Of a stretch of 64,000 nucleotides of DNA, positions 46,801 through 50,567 are shown one piece after another. The notes under the pieces were generated by a model, which was given only the letters and a program-made list of their open reading frames with translations, was not told the origin of the DNA and ran no database searches. The position numbers were made by a program, and so were the translations under genes. The DNA comes from Typha latifolia (lineage: Eukaryota > Streptophyta > Magnoliopsida > Poales > Typhaceae), in NCBI GenBank assembly GCA_019914945.1, contig CM034100.1:9497096-9561095 (forward strand), in the 5' to 3' direction. Positions within the stretch are counted from its first letter, which is position 1; each line of letters begins with the position of its first letter.

Positions 46801-49389
46801 TAAATATAGAAGTTGTAGGTCATAAGGTCACTGATCTTACTAGTTGATTTCATAATATTCGAACATCTGAGAAATATCTTCTAATTAATTTTGAAAATGT
46901 GCAGAGTTGGATTTAACCAATTAAATACAATTTTAATTTACTAAGAGACTATAACTAAACTATAAAACCAGATAAGATAAATATGCTCAACCCATTGAGC
47001 TCAATATCTCTATGATGTAATTCGAGCTAACATAGTTTGCCTCATTGGAAGTGCATTCGAATGCCCCATCTTGAAAGCTAATGACCCCCTTAGGCATTCA
47101 AATGCCCCTAGACCTGTTTGAACACCCAATGACAAATTCTTTTAGAACTTGACTTTTTCACTATTTTTTTTTTCTTTTTTTTTTGCATTAGGACTCTTAA
47201 TAACTTTAGGACGTCGATGGGGCGTCATAGTGTGTCACGCCCCGATTTTGAGAACATAATGGCCGAGAATCTCTAAGATAAAATTCGAAGAAAATACAAA
47301 AGCCCAAACAATAATTAGATCTTAAAAGTAGATTGACACATCGGAAATGTACTCATGATATGATCACCCTCGAGGTGCAATCCTAGATAGATTTGCAAAG
47401 AACTTTCGAGAGATCTTTTAGTTGATCTAGCCATTGGATTAACATGAAATTAATATGTTGTAGTTCTGAAAAAGAGAGACAAGGGGAATTTAAATTGGCT
47501 TGAAGTTTTGGGGAATTTAAGCTTTTATTTTTTTACAAAATGTGTAATGAAGGAGAATTTAGATTGCACTATGATTGGGTGGCTATTGGGTACAACCACA
47601 TTTTTATGCTATATATGAAGCTAAGAACAGCCTTGTAGATACTTAGCTCACTTTGATAGGCTTTCTACGGAATATTCATATAAATTAAACATTTTTTCTC
47701 AAAACCAACCAATTGTTTATAACAGTCATCCCTAAAGAAACTATTCTTCTACATTGAGATCATTATGTTTCACGCCTACTATATCTAAGCTATAGCTAAC
47801 TTACAGTCATTTCAGTATTTATAAGTCATCCCTAAAGGAACTCTTCTTCTACATTGAAATCATGTTTCACGCCTACTATATCTAAGCTATAGCTAACTTA
47901 CAGTCATTTCAGTAGTTATGGAGTGGATTTAGAAATTATAGAATGGTGGAAATGCAATACAATCAGGTTTCTTACTCTTTCTACAATGGCACATGAGATT
48001 CAATATGTTCCTTTATCCACTATAGTTTTTCAATCCATGTTTAGAATGGGTGGATATATCCATTTCTTTGCAGGTTCATAAACAATCTAAATTTTTCAGC
48101 CATTGAAGCCCTCTTTGATAATGTTTATAATCTGTTTATTTTAAATTTTTTCCATGTCACAAAAATGACCTTTGCAAATGGCTTATATGTGGTGGATTGG
48201 ATTGACATCAATCTGGTTTGGATAAGACATCAATCTGGTTTGGATTGACTTATTTGCATTTATACTCCCCAAATAGAAAAAGTATCACAGACCCTCTGAC
48301 CTATCATAATCTGCATATGAGTTACATTATTGACAGAAAAGTTGATTTTAGATTTTACAAAATGGAGATTGATAGAGATTGGCGGAGAATGGGAGAAAGA
48401 AGAGAAATTAGAAGCAATACTACTATAGAACTTGGGATTGGGTTGGAATTGGGAGAGAAGAAGTGTGGAAAACGGGAGGCAGAGAGAAGTAAAAAGAATT
48501 TAGGAGTCTGCTAGAGTTTGAGAGGAAAGACAATAATAGAATCATAGATGTCACAATTAGAGTTGAATATAAAATTTCATCAATTTTTTCTCAAAATATT
48601 TAGAATGATGGATCACCTATAAAAGTGGCGAAAGTAAAAGGACTAACAGCACTAAAGCATGTTAGTACCAAGAGAAGACTTGCATCAACAGAAGATTTTG
48701 AAAACTCTTAATTTTCAGCATCTTCCCACTCTGCTTCCTTAATGCCACCATATATTAAAAAATGGCTACATTTAACTCATCTGCATATAGAATCCTTAAT
48801 GCACATTGTGTCCATATAAAAATGAAGTACAATTAGCTCAGTTCTTATACTGAAATTCCTCATGATGAGTTTGTGTTGCCATCCATGGACATAAGAGGAG
48901 ATCAACTGTGGGTACATGGCCTTGAAGTTGTATCTGTTTTTAAAGTAAATGTACTCATATTGCCCATATATTTTTCCATACTGTAGCCTATTCCAGCTCC
49001 AGTAGATACCATCTCAGGCACTTAATAGGCACTTGCAATAACCTTCCTAGATGTGGCTTGCGGTCTTTAGTCATATATTTATTTGAACACCACATTTCTG
49101 TTTGTAATTTACCCTTTTCTTAACAAAATATGCTTATTGAAACTGTAAACCTATATATGCAGCCCTTTTTCGATCGAATTTCAGGTTTCCGTAGTAATCA
49201 GCTTCCAGTCTGAATTGTCCAAATTGTATCCAGGATCTGATCGTAGAACTCCGAGGCCATGGGTAAGTACTTACTTATCTATTTTTCTCCTTTATAATCT
49301 GATATATTTTGTTACCTCTTATTTTTCAGTTGGCTATTGAAACTCTACCTCTTATAATACTCCGAATACAGCGAGGTAGTTCTGCTTAG
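2863..49389 (+). CDS. VPS26C: VPS26C / DSCR3-like Retriever subunit, 11 coding exons
   Basis: Arrestin-fold member of the VPS26 family. In animals VPS26C joins VPS29 and VPS35L in Retriever, the cargo-recycling part of the endosomal Commander assembly, and the Arabidopsis homologue has been linked to root-hair growth. Coding exons are 2863-2916, 2990-3082, 3186-3250, 6220-6277, 11735-11821, 28353-28437, 28534-28629, 38691-38875, 39042-39130, 49163-49262 and 49330-49389. They total 972 nt, 323 residues plus TAG, which is the usual length for plant homologues. Family landmarks are contiguous: ELKLSR..RVYRPGE (5-20), VRGG (50-53), YETFHGGNI (about 108-116), [10 protein letters not shown] (about 128-137), FYITQDTQ (about 160-167), GELTVEAS (about 198-205), QIADGDV (241-247), PRPW (301-304). 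All junctions are GT-AG except intron 8 (GC-AG). Start chosen because exon 1 aligns with the family N-terminus. No frame break is seen, so the gene looks functional despite 45.6 kb of intron. The last 15 residues diverge from the usual LPLELVRTK ending. Confidence 0.93.
2990..3082 (+). CDS. VPS26C: VPS26C exon 2
   Basis: Residues 19-49, from EIIEGKI to GTVNLQ, the first beta strands of the N-terminal arrestin-like lobe. Donor CAG|GTAGAG; intron 2 is 103 bp. Confidence 0.92.
3186..3250 (+). CDS. VPS26C: VPS26C exon 3
   Basis: Residues 50-70 plus two bases of codon 71; begins VRGGVTG, ends VKPISI. The acceptor is GCTGAAG and the donor CAT|GTGAGT. Intron 3 (2969 bp) holds a hAT remnant. Confidence 0.92.
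3251..3799. other. VPS26C intron 3, 5' part, no gene seen
   Basis: Intronic sequence with no recognisable protein homology. The stretch 3420-3660 has an old coding-like texture (broken gag-like reading, many stops), but I cannot assign a family. Confidence 0.4.
3800..4445. mobile_element. Internally deleted hAT-like element, right end unclear
   Basis: Begins CAAGGTTCCGAA, matching the terminal repeat of the hAT at 16929-20525. The next ~270 bp follow that element's left subterminal region (cgg/ggtcg-rich stretch, then AT-rich, then 'taatgaatac'). The GA-rich part at 4170-4330 and 'gacatcaataactaatgtc' near 4351 match its right subterminal region. The transposase-coding middle is absent, so this is a non-autonomous relative. 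I could not find a right terminal repeat or matching 8 bp duplication. Confidence 0.6.
4446..6219. other. Remainder of VPS26C intron 3
   Basis: AT-rich intron without a supported gene. It holds a short degenerate telomere-like block near 5586-5660. The reading frame at 4905-5249 (minus) has no recognisable homology and is probably chance. A polypyrimidine tract and TGCAG precede exon 4. Confidence 0.5.
5586..5660 (+). repeat. Degenerate TTTAGGG-like interstitial block
   Basis: Several variants of the plant telomere heptamer (gggtttaggg, ttttaggattta, gattagggttta) occur in about 75 bp. They are too degenerate to be a recent telomere insertion. They could also be chance or a promoter telo-box-like motif. 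Confidence 0.45.
6220..6277 (+). CDS. VPS26C: VPS26C exon 4
   Basis: Completes codon 71 (AT|G) and encodes residues up to 90, reading KKSIEV...GRLGPGGTE, which aligns with the family KKTIEV...PGTTE segment. Acceptor TTCTGCAG, donor GAG|GTAAGA. Intron 4 is 5457 bp. Confidence 0.9.
6278..7183. other. VPS26C intron 4, 5' part, with CT-rich and hAT-like stretches
   Basis: Ordinary intron sequence to about 6710, then CT-rich microsatellite-like sequence to 6955. A short segment to 7087 holds repeated GGCCGAT/CCGAAAC motifs ending 'acttggaaccatg', which resembles a hAT subterminal region read towards its end. It lies immediately before the hAT transposase fragment and may be its leader. Confidence 0.4.
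7184..7676 (+). pseudogene. hAT transposase fragment (BED finger to DUF659 start)
   Basis: The first frame (7184-7399) reads [13 protein letters not shown], then a BED-type segment ending [10 protein letters not shown], as at the N-terminus of plant DUF659-type hAT transposases. The second frame (7456-7674) reads [21 protein letters not shown] and [13 protein letters not shown], the start of the DUF659 domain. A stop and a frame change lie between them. Two zinc-binding positions of the finger are replaced by tyrosine (NNYYQQ). Everything downstream (catalytic domain, dimerisation domain) is missing, so this is a truncated pseudogene inside intron 4. Confidence 0.85.
7725..8066. mobile_element. 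hAT-type MITE, 342 bp
   Basis: Starts TAGGGCTGTCAAAATAA and ends CTTATTTACATCCCTA, which are imperfect inverted repeats. Flanks are TAAGTGAC (7717-7724) and TAAGTGAA (8067-8074), an 8 bp target duplication with one change, as expected of hAT elements. The interior is rich in GCTCG/GAGCC motifs and has no coding capacity. Confidence 0.8.
8075..8570 (-). mobile_element. LTR fragments (families C and D), minus orientation
   Basis: 8075-8225 matches the 'agataattagac...gatgtgatccga' part of the family C LTR at 36610-36760. 8240-8400 matches the short family D LTR at 29846-30177, sharing 'gggtttcacac' and 'tagtttcacaccaa'. No open coding sequence remains. Confidence 0.6.
8571..9506 (+). mobile_element. 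3' internal remnant of a Ty1/copia (SIRE-like) element
   Basis: A long non-coding stretch carries repeated polypurine motifs (AAGGGGGAAAG, AAGGGGGAGAA, CCAGGGGGAGAT). The last ends exactly where an LTR-like TGTAAGTG begins. Multiple polypurine tracts followed by TGT are typical of SIRE/Maximus-type copia elements. No pol domain is recognisable, so the family is inferred from the tract pattern only. Confidence 0.5.
9507..9880 (+). mobile_element. Copia 3' LTR, truncated
   Basis: Begins TGTAAGTG straight after the polypurine tract GGGGGAGAT and contains a promoter-like CTTATAAAAGGG box at about 9850, as expected for a U3 region. It runs into GA-rich sequence at about 9880 without a visible LTR end. 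Confidence 0.5.
9881..10395 (-). mobile_element. GA-rich hAT right-end fragment
   Basis: A 300 bp GAGAGA-rich stretch is followed by AT-rich sequence and ends in '...cttagaaccttg' at 10395. This is the same order and terminal motif as the 5' side of the hAT at 16929-20525. It is probably the end of a second, otherwise lost hAT copy. The other end is not identified. Confidence 0.45.
10660..11190 (-). pseudogene. Broken coiled-coil coding remnant
   Basis: Read on the minus strand from about 11190, the sequence encodes lysine/glutamate-rich heptad-like text (for example [20 protein letters not shown], then [12 protein letters not shown]), interrupted by stops. A further frame follows at 10668-10859. 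A coiled coil is clear from the pattern. Such segments occur in copia gag/env-like genes and in host proteins, and I cannot decide between them. No intact start or stop. Confidence 0.4.
11191..11734. other. End of VPS26C intron 4, no gene seen
   Basis: AT-rich, unremarkable intron sequence leading to the polypyrimidine tract and TTATCAG acceptor of exon 5. Confidence 0.6.
11735..11821 (+). CDS. VPS26C: VPS26C exon 5
   Basis: Residues 91-119; starts INFSFIL and carries the family signature [12 protein letters not shown]. Phase 0 at both ends, donor CAG|GTAATC. It is followed by the largest intron, 16.5 kb. Confidence 0.93.
11822..12439. other. Start of VPS26C intron 5, no gene seen
   Basis: Ordinary intron sequence up to the first retrotransposon fragment. 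Nothing coding recognised. Confidence 0.55.
12440..12647 (+). pseudogene. Chromovirus 1: integrase zinc-finger fragment
   Basis: Reads [22 protein letters not shown] and, further on, CEVCQRAKA. This is the HHCC finger of a Ty3/gypsy integrase, with a one-base break after HFHDT and an altered segment before the CxxC. It closely resembles the finger of the element at 58740-58905. It continues after the LTR insertion at 13563. Confidence 0.8.
12648..13562 (+). mobile_element. Solo LTR-like insertion (family F) inside integrase
   Basis: Starts TGTTGCGATTC and ends GATTGTAACA, separating the integrase finger from its catalytic core, whose reading resumes at CAGCGGGGCTGTTGCAAC. The interior contains GTTCGAAC-rich repeats (12775-12975) also seen near 59970 and 16910. 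The two flanks (CTGGT, CAGCG) do not form a clean duplication, so boundaries may be off by a few bases. Confidence 0.65.
12775..12975 (+). repeat. Three imperfect ~65-75 bp GTTCGAA-type repeats in LTR
   Basis: Three successive units share 'tctgaat.gcattcacatat', then 'cactatttttgg', then 'cgttcgaac'. They form an internal minisatellite of the family F LTR and explain the overlapping look-alike frames on both strands here. Confidence 0.7.
13563..13973 (+). pseudogene. Chromovirus 1: integrase catalytic core
   Basis: Reads [34 protein letters not shown], then [11 protein letters not shown] and [12 protein letters not shown], carrying the first two catalytic aspartates (MDF and SDHDP). Stops occur after KDVA and inside the W/EYFK segment, and QSR replaces the usual QSE, which removes the catalytic glutamate. 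Interrupted at 13973 by a solo LTR. Confidence 0.88.
13974..16078 (-). mobile_element. Solo LTR of family B, 2105 bp, TSD GAGGT
   Basis: On the + strand it starts TGTCACGACCC and ends GGGGGGCA. It is flanked on both sides by GAGGT (13969-13973 and 16079-16083). The flanks join into a continuous integrase reading (PKR...[13 protein letters not shown]), so the insertion is precise. By comparison with the B element at 20791 its own orientation is minus. It contains a GC-rich, GA-rich part (15390-15930), which accounts for the long chance frames there. Confidence 0.92.
16084..16790 (+). pseudogene. Chromovirus 1: integrase C-terminus and chromodomain
   Basis: Continues from 13973: [13 protein letters not shown], then degenerate linker, then [20 protein letters not shown] and a chromodomain-like end (EVLVSWVG...[16 protein letters not shown]). 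Several in-frame stops and a frame change are present. The chromodomain places the element among plant chromoviruses. The 3' LTR begins right after it at 16791. Confidence 0.82.
16929..20525 (-). mobile_element. hAT DNA transposon, 3597 bp, TSD GTTCAAAC
   Basis: Terminal repeats CAAAGTTCG (left) and CGAACCTTG (right) are flanked by a perfect 8 bp duplication GTTCAAAC (16921-16928 and 20526-20533), as known for hAT elements. Subterminal regions share GATTGGCC in opposite orientations. It carries a decayed DUF659-type transposase on the minus strand. Related fragments sit at 3800, 7184, 9881 and 30556 in this window. Confidence 0.92.
17305..20045 (-). pseudogene. hAT transposase, DUF659 type, decayed
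   Basis: Domains in order on the minus strand: a BED-like finger near 20010-19900 ([20 protein letters not shown]); an acidic linker with NHEN and [10 protein letters not shown] (19846-19643); DUF659 parts at 19434-19207 ([11 protein letters not shown]) and 19085-18885 ([15 protein letters not shown]); RNase H-like part at 18828-18610 ([17 protein letters not shown]); the C-terminal dimerisation start near 18060-17950 (PTKWWSIYG, then [11 protein letters not shown]); and a tyrosine-rich tail (17715-17305). Frames are broken by many stops and shifts, so no active enzyme is expected. Confidence 0.85.
20791..22882 (-). mobile_element. Family B LTR (3' LTR of partial chromovirus 2)
   Basis: On the + strand it runs from TGTCACGACCC to GGTCCTAACA; in its own direction TGTTAGGACC...GTCGTGACA. 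It lies directly after the pol end of the minus-strand element, separated by the typical chromovirus tail 'gaggacgaaatttctt' read on the minus strand. It inserted into the chromovirus 1 LTR at 20790. The GC-rich centre (22000-22460) gives long chance frames on both strands. Confidence 0.88.
22970..25412 (-). pseudogene. Chromovirus 2 (Tekay/Del-like) pol: RT, RNase H, integrase, chromodomain
   Basis: The reading starts inside RT at [14 protein letters not shown] and continues with FIDDILIYS (catalytic Asp pair), RNase H ([26 protein letters not shown]), the integrase finger ([12 protein letters not shown]), catalytic core ([31 protein letters not shown]) and a C-terminal chromodomain ending HPELFP before a stop at 22970-22972. 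Breaks: a 2-base-type frameshift near 23705 and a TAG in place of tryptophan near 23660. The N-terminal half of RT, protease, gag and the 5' LTR are deleted at 25412. These are the best preserved pol domains in the window. Confidence 0.93.
25413..25832 (+). mobile_element. 3' part of an LTR (family F-like)
   Basis: Starts abruptly at the truncated RT and ends 'aagaacccatca', just before a PBS. It may be the continuation of the chromovirus 1 LTR interrupted at 20790, or a separate 5' LTR. The deletion that removed half of chromovirus 2 hides the junction. Confidence 0.55.
25836..25847 (+). other. Primer-binding site
   Basis: TGGTATCAGAGC, the perfect plant initiator tRNA-Met type primer site, three bases after the LTR end. 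Confidence 0.8.
25870..26200 (+). mobile_element. Second LTR end, related to the previous one
   Basis: Repeats the preceding LTR end in diverged form (both hold 'gaagggc.taaata', 'tagattagga', 'gaatat.tgacgaatatt') and finishes GGTCATAACA before a second PBS. Confidence 0.65.
26203..26214 (+). other. Second primer-binding site
   Basis: TGGTATTAGAGC, 19 bases before the gag start at 26233. Confidence 0.75.
26233..26790 (+). pseudogene. Gag N-terminal fragment of a Ty3/gypsy element
   Basis: Starts [13 protein letters not shown] 19 bases after the PBS, the usual place and style for plant Ty3 gag. It reads open to a TGA after 70 residues, then continues in degraded form (LVAPLMEP-like text, then [10 protein letters not shown]) to about 26785. 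Nucleocapsid and pol are absent; a different LTR follows. Confidence 0.65.
26898..27483 (+). mobile_element. LTR of family G with TATA box
   Basis: An LTR-like block with a clear TATA element (CTATATATAGAGG at 27052), ending ATAACA at 27483 and followed at once by a PBS. The left boundary near 26898 is approximate. Three tandem 32 bp repeats lie near its start. Confidence 0.65.
26913..27005 (+). repeat. Tandem 32 bp repeat, three copies
   Basis: Units at 26913, 26945 and 26977 share 'catgtaagc.actaa.acaagt'; the third is diverged. They lie upstream of the LTR TATA box, in a position typical of U3 enhancer repeats. Confidence 0.7.
27485..27496 (+). other. Primer-binding site of the family G element
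   Basis: TGGTATTAGAGC one base after the LTR end at 27483. No gag is recognisable beyond it. Confidence 0.7.
27497..28352. other. End of VPS26C intron 5, retroelement leader and unknown sequence
   Basis: About 850 bp without a recognised gene. The minus-strand frame at 27604-27789 has no known relative. Sequence near the exon 6 acceptor (GTGATAG) looks like ordinary host intron. Confidence 0.45.
28353..28437 (+). CDS. VPS26C: VPS26C exon 6
   Basis: Residues 120-147 plus one base; reads [19 protein letters not shown], the conserved link between the two arrestin lobes. Donor A|GTAAAG. Intron 6 is only 96 bp. Confidence 0.93.
28534..28629 (+). CDS. VPS26C: VPS26C exon 7
   Basis: Completes codon 148 and encodes up to codon 179; contains [16 protein letters not shown], a family signature. 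Acceptor TTCCAG|CC, donor ACAG|GTTCTC (weak at +3 but phase-correct). Confidence 0.9.
28630..29164. other. Start of VPS26C intron 7
   Basis: Host-like AT-rich intron, with short imperfect repeats of 'gcaatctaagga' and 'atgctaagcta' at 29030-29150. Nothing coding. Confidence 0.5.
29165..29304 (-). pseudogene. Gag start and PBS of a minus-strand Ty3/gypsy element
   Basis: On the minus strand a primer site (GCTCTGATACCA on the + strand, 29293-29304) precedes an ATG whose product starts [11 protein letters not shown], a typical plant gag beginning, open for about 31 codons. The LTR right of it keeps only about 40 bp (from 29309) before an RT fragment. Confidence 0.65.
29349..29790 (-). pseudogene. 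Ty3/gypsy RT thumb / RNase H start fragment
   Basis: Reads [20 protein letters not shown], then [20 protein letters not shown] and [10 protein letters not shown], the end of RT and start of RNase H. It degrades after SEIKK and into upstream RT text at 29670-29790. It belongs to a lineage different from chromovirus 2. Confidence 0.8.
29846..30177 (-). mobile_element. Short LTR, family D, 332 bp
   Basis: TGATGC at the left and GCATCA at the right form perfect 6 bp inverted ends. A primer site in reverse (GCTTTGATACCA, 29831-29842) lies just to the left, so it is the 5' LTR of a minus-strand element whose body has been reduced to the RT fragment. A related fragment lies at 8240-8400. Confidence 0.72.
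30178..30555. other. Unassigned intron 7 sequence
   Basis: About 380 bp of AT-rich sequence with no recognised feature. Confidence 0.45.
31467..31830 (+). mobile_element. Truncated 5' LTR of the recombinant chromovirus
   Basis: Matches the first ~360 bp of the 3' LTR at 34330 (TGTAAGAAC, GCACGTGC palindrome, '...cctataaataaaaa', CTCCTCCC). It stops at 'gagatttga', where it fuses to integrase at a short microhomology. Confidence 0.8.
31830..32090 (+). pseudogene. Integrase C-terminus / chromodomain fragment
   Basis: Reads [20 protein letters not shown], then [19 protein letters not shown] and [12 protein letters not shown], nearly identical to the matching part of chromovirus 2 (23340-23100). 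Truncated at both ends, inside the chromodomain on the right. Confidence 0.9.
32094..33268 (-). mobile_element. Inverted partial family B LTR
   Basis: Starts TGTCACGATCC on the + strand and parallels 20791-21860 up to 'tactaaaaatcaccacc', where it joins the AAPT1 fragment. It is the inverse of much of the 3' LTR at 34330-35819, so the two can pair as ~1.1 kb inverted repeats around the captured sequence. Confidence 0.85.
33271..33533 (-). pseudogene. AAPT1: AAPT1 exon 1 fragment (choline/ethanolamine phosphotransferase)
   Basis: Aminoalcoholphosphotransferase makes phosphatidylcholine and phosphatidylethanolamine at the ER. The fragment starts at the family initiator [12 protein letters not shown], continues in a second frame with [20 protein letters not shown], and in a third with [10 protein letters not shown] and [20 protein letters not shown] to LLLFLY. 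Two small deletions (about 5 nt each, judged against the family) shift the frame, so it is a pseudogene. It ends at the LTR junction, before the catalytic CDP-alcohol phosphotransferase motif, so no enzyme activity is possible. It lies inside the recombinant chromovirus in VPS26C intron 7 and is best explained as a captured host-gene piece. Confidence 0.9.
33534..34329 (-). other. Probable AAPT1 5'UTR/upstream sequence carried with exon 1
   Basis: Directly upstream of the AAPT1 start on the minus strand lie a CTG/TTG repeat (33582-33602), GC-rich leader-like sequence and a CTCTCTC tract (to about 33720). AT-rich sequence follows. The first ~190 bp look like a normal plant 5'UTR; the remainder may be promoter, 5'UTR intron or retroelement. 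The + strand frame at 33442-33807 is a shadow of this region. Confidence 0.5.
34330..35819 (+). mobile_element. Short-form family B LTR (3' LTR), 1490 bp
   Basis: TGTAAGAACT...GTCGTGACA. Compared with the 2.1 kb copies it lacks the ~0.65 kb GC-rich block between the two CACC motifs. The truncated 5' LTR at 31467 shows the same deletion, so this is a subfamily trait and not a private loss. Confidence 0.85.
36070..38075 (-). mobile_element. Family C LTR retroelement remnant (LTR, gag start, LTR)
   Basis: Two direct repeats about 1.45 kb apart (36090-36610 and 37545-38070) share 'gatcggtttgca', 'gcgacaagcct' and 'gtttcataatat'. Between them lie a degraded minus-strand gag start ([20 protein letters not shown] text at 37155-36760) and several reverse primer sites, the last at 37298-37310 next to TGTTACGACCCGG, where the right LTR begins (37317). 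pol is missing and the left LTR is truncated at its outer end. Confidence 0.7.
38076..38690. other. End of VPS26C intron 7
   Basis: A GA-rich and GGCCAA-containing stretch (38100-38215) resembles hAT subterminal sequence. The rest is host-like, with a polypyrimidine tract and AACAG before exon 8. Confidence 0.5.
38691..38875 (+). CDS. VPS26C: VPS26C exon 8
   Basis: Largest exon; completes codon 180 region and runs to residue 241. Reads [33 protein letters not shown] and [10 protein letters not shown], the core of the C-terminal lobe. Its donor is CAG|GCAAGA, a GC donor with otherwise strong consensus. Confidence 0.95.
38876..39041 (+). other. VPS26C intron 8, GC-AG type
   Basis: 166 bp intron beginning GCAAGA and ending ATATCAG. 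The family reading ...IQTTQ|IADGDV... fixes both ends, and no GT donor near the site keeps the frame. Confidence 0.85.
39042..39130 (+). CDS. VPS26C: VPS26C exon 9
   Basis: Residues 242-270 plus two bases; reads [20 protein letters not shown] and [10 protein letters not shown]. Donor GG|GTAAGC; intron 9 is 10.0 kb. Confidence 0.94.
39131..39466. other. Start of VPS26C intron 9
   Basis: Host-like AT-rich intron, no feature seen. Confidence 0.55.
39467..41933. mobile_element. Non-autonomous hAT element, 2467 bp
   Basis: Ends CAGGGGTGGCAATT and TTTTGCCACCCCTA are inverted repeats of the common plant hAT type. ATTGGTG occurs just outside both ends (39458-39464 and 41934-41940), a degraded 8 bp duplication. 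Subterminal regions are rich in GGGTCGGGT/GACCCGACC. No transposase text is recognised inside, so it would need an enzyme in trans. Confidence 0.75.
42000..42958 (+). mobile_element. 5' LTR of a degenerate Ty3/gypsy element (family E)
   Basis: Contains a TATA-like CCTATAAATAGG at 42429 with a pyrimidine-rich leader. A degraded primer site (TAGTATCTGAGC, about 42964-42975) and a gag start follow. 42300-42420 is repeated at 47040-47215. The left edge is approximate. Confidence 0.6.
43003..43226 (+). pseudogene. Gag start of the family E element
   Basis: [19 protein letters not shown], a typical plant Ty3 gag start, 27 bases after the primer site. It is open for about 50 codons, then degraded, and cut by a family A LTR at 43227. 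Confidence 0.7.
43227..45169 (-). mobile_element. Family A LTR, minus orientation
   Basis: Starts TGTAATGACCCC on the + strand (the family end GGGGCGTTACA reversed and decayed) and ends GGTTCTTACA. It contains the (GAA)n/GA-rich and 'gctcggccgctg' blocks of the family in reverse order. Left flank TTTCT and right flank TTTTT are only a weak duplication. A further copy of the terminal ~120 bp follows at about 45260-45384. Confidence 0.75.
45170..45384 (-). repeat. Duplicated terminal part of the family A LTR
   Basis: Repeats the (TTA/TAT)n-rich terminal segment of the preceding LTR and ends GAGTTATTACA. It may be a tandem duplication or the true LTR end. Confidence 0.5.
45385..46576 (+). pseudogene. 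Gag and protease remnant of the family E element
   Basis: Continues gag after the LTR: text near 45690-45900 (KLWIS-like, LHWYQ-type) with many stops, a CxxxH-like nucleocapsid ([12 protein letters not shown]), an acidic linker, and a protease whose active-site region reads [13 protein letters not shown]. The catalytic DSG/DTG motif of retropepsins has become NSK, so the protease is dead. A stop follows at 46574. Confidence 0.72.
46600..47480 (-). mobile_element. LTR fragments of families C and E
   Basis: 46620-47030 matches the family C LTR (compare 37790-38060 and 36610-36760). 47040-47225 repeats part of the family E LTR ('ggcattc.aatgcccc', 'gcattaggact'). TGTCACGCCCCG at 47235 starts another LTR fragment running to about 47480. 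Confidence 0.6.
47481..49162. other. Distal VPS26C intron 9, with a 100 bp tandem duplication
   Basis: Host-like sequence. Two ~100 bp units at 47725-47824 and 47825-47922 are nearly identical. A 23 bp unit ('gacatcaatctggtttggat') is doubled at 48206-48250. The frame at 48218-48514 has no known relative. Confidence 0.6.
49163..49262 (+). CDS. VPS26C: VPS26C exon 10
   Basis: Completes codon 271 and runs to residue 304; reads [20 protein letters not shown] and ends TPRPW. Acceptor TATGCAG, donor TGG|GTAAGT. Intron 10 is 67 bp. Confidence 0.95.
49330..49389 (+). CDS. VPS26C: VPS26C exon 11 (last)
   Basis: Residues 305-323, [19 protein letters not shown], then TAG. It matches the family end LAMETLPLELVRTK, with drift after LPL. 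Acceptor TTTTTCAG. Confidence 0.88.
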   Translation: MAIETLPLIILRIQRGSSA

Positions 49390-50567
49390 TTCCAGAAGTG
49401 GCTCCAATATGTCCAATATTCTTAGACTATAGATCATCATCTACACAATCGGAGATCCTTTTTTTTCCTGGACCGAGAGAAAGTGGGCTTAGTTCATCTA
49501 TATTTATTGAATTAGAGGGGAGAGGAATACAAGAGTGTCTTTCCCTTGCAAGGAAAGAGCCAAAGAGAAATTCAAAGCTAACAGAGGAAGAGGGGAAACA
49601 GGATCACCATTGCTGCCAGAGGCCCTTATATTATCTTATGTATATGCTTGACAAGATTCTTGTTTTAAGGTTTGATAAGATGTTTGATCAATTGTACCTA
49701 TTACTTTAGTCACATGTATCCTAATCCAAATTCTCACTATTTCTTTTTTTATGCTTTACGCTTGCCAAAATTTTGAAGAGCAGGGCAGTCGCATTTCAAT
49801 AGTGAAATCATACATTATCGTTGTAACAGCTTGCAACCTCATTGACTTGCGTAAATAATTTTAGCGTGTAATGCCTGAGAAAAGTACTGAGCAGAGAATC
49901 TTGGAGAAACAGGAGTTACAAAGGCTCATTTCCGATGACTTCTTTAGACTCAACCCAAATCGTTTCTCAGGCGCAAACTTTCTTTTCTATTGCACAGCAA
50001 AAAGAGGAAAAATATAAAATTGGGTTATTTGCACTGCAAATTCACTTAATTTTTTATTTTTAATTTGGCGAGGTAAGGTCTTTTTCAATTTCTCTTGCAT
50101 TTTAAGTTTTTTTCTTTCAATTTTGCCTTTTCAGTCATTTATTATAGGGGTATTTGCATCGAAAACCTACCTGGTTTTCGATTTGGCGAGGCAGAGTAAT
50201 TTTTTGTTTCTCTTGTACTAGAGGTTTTTTTTTCTTACTTTTCTTTCAATTTTATTATTTCTATCATTTAGTGCATCATTAAATGTTGACATGACTAATA
50301 AGAGAAAAATGACCTGCACTCATCTTTTTCTTCATCTTTTTTATTTTCTACTTCATATGTTGTTAGTAATTCTTCTTCTTTATCATCATCTTCTTCTTCT
50401 ACTGCTCCTTTTTTTATCTCTTAATTTTTCCTTTTTTTATACAAATCTCTAATCGCTATTTAATTAATAAAATAAAAGACTAATTAGAGATGGTTTAAAT
50501 TGTGAATTTTTGTTAGAATTTTATACTTAATCTATGAATTTTGTACTTAAATTATAAATTTTTCATT
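49390..50567 (+). other. VPS26C 3'UTR and downstream flank
   Basis: The 3'UTR and polyadenylation site must lie here; no single signal is compelling. 50020-50240 holds two imperfect copies of a ~130 bp T-rich unit, each with 'tttggcgaggya'. The frame at 49398-49709 is UTR. Confidence 0.5.

Noticed and set aside
48218..48514. 98-residue + strand frame in intron 9
   Set aside because: No family similarity; lysine/arginine-rich because of purine-rich DNA.
2863..49389. Possibility that VPS26C here is a pseudogene
   Set aside because: All eleven exons are open, phases match and splice sites are sound; introns rule out a processed copy.
49398..49709. 103-residue frame just after the VPS26C stop
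   Set aside because: Most likely 3'UTR; the stop at 49387-49389 fits the family length and no homology is seen in the frame.
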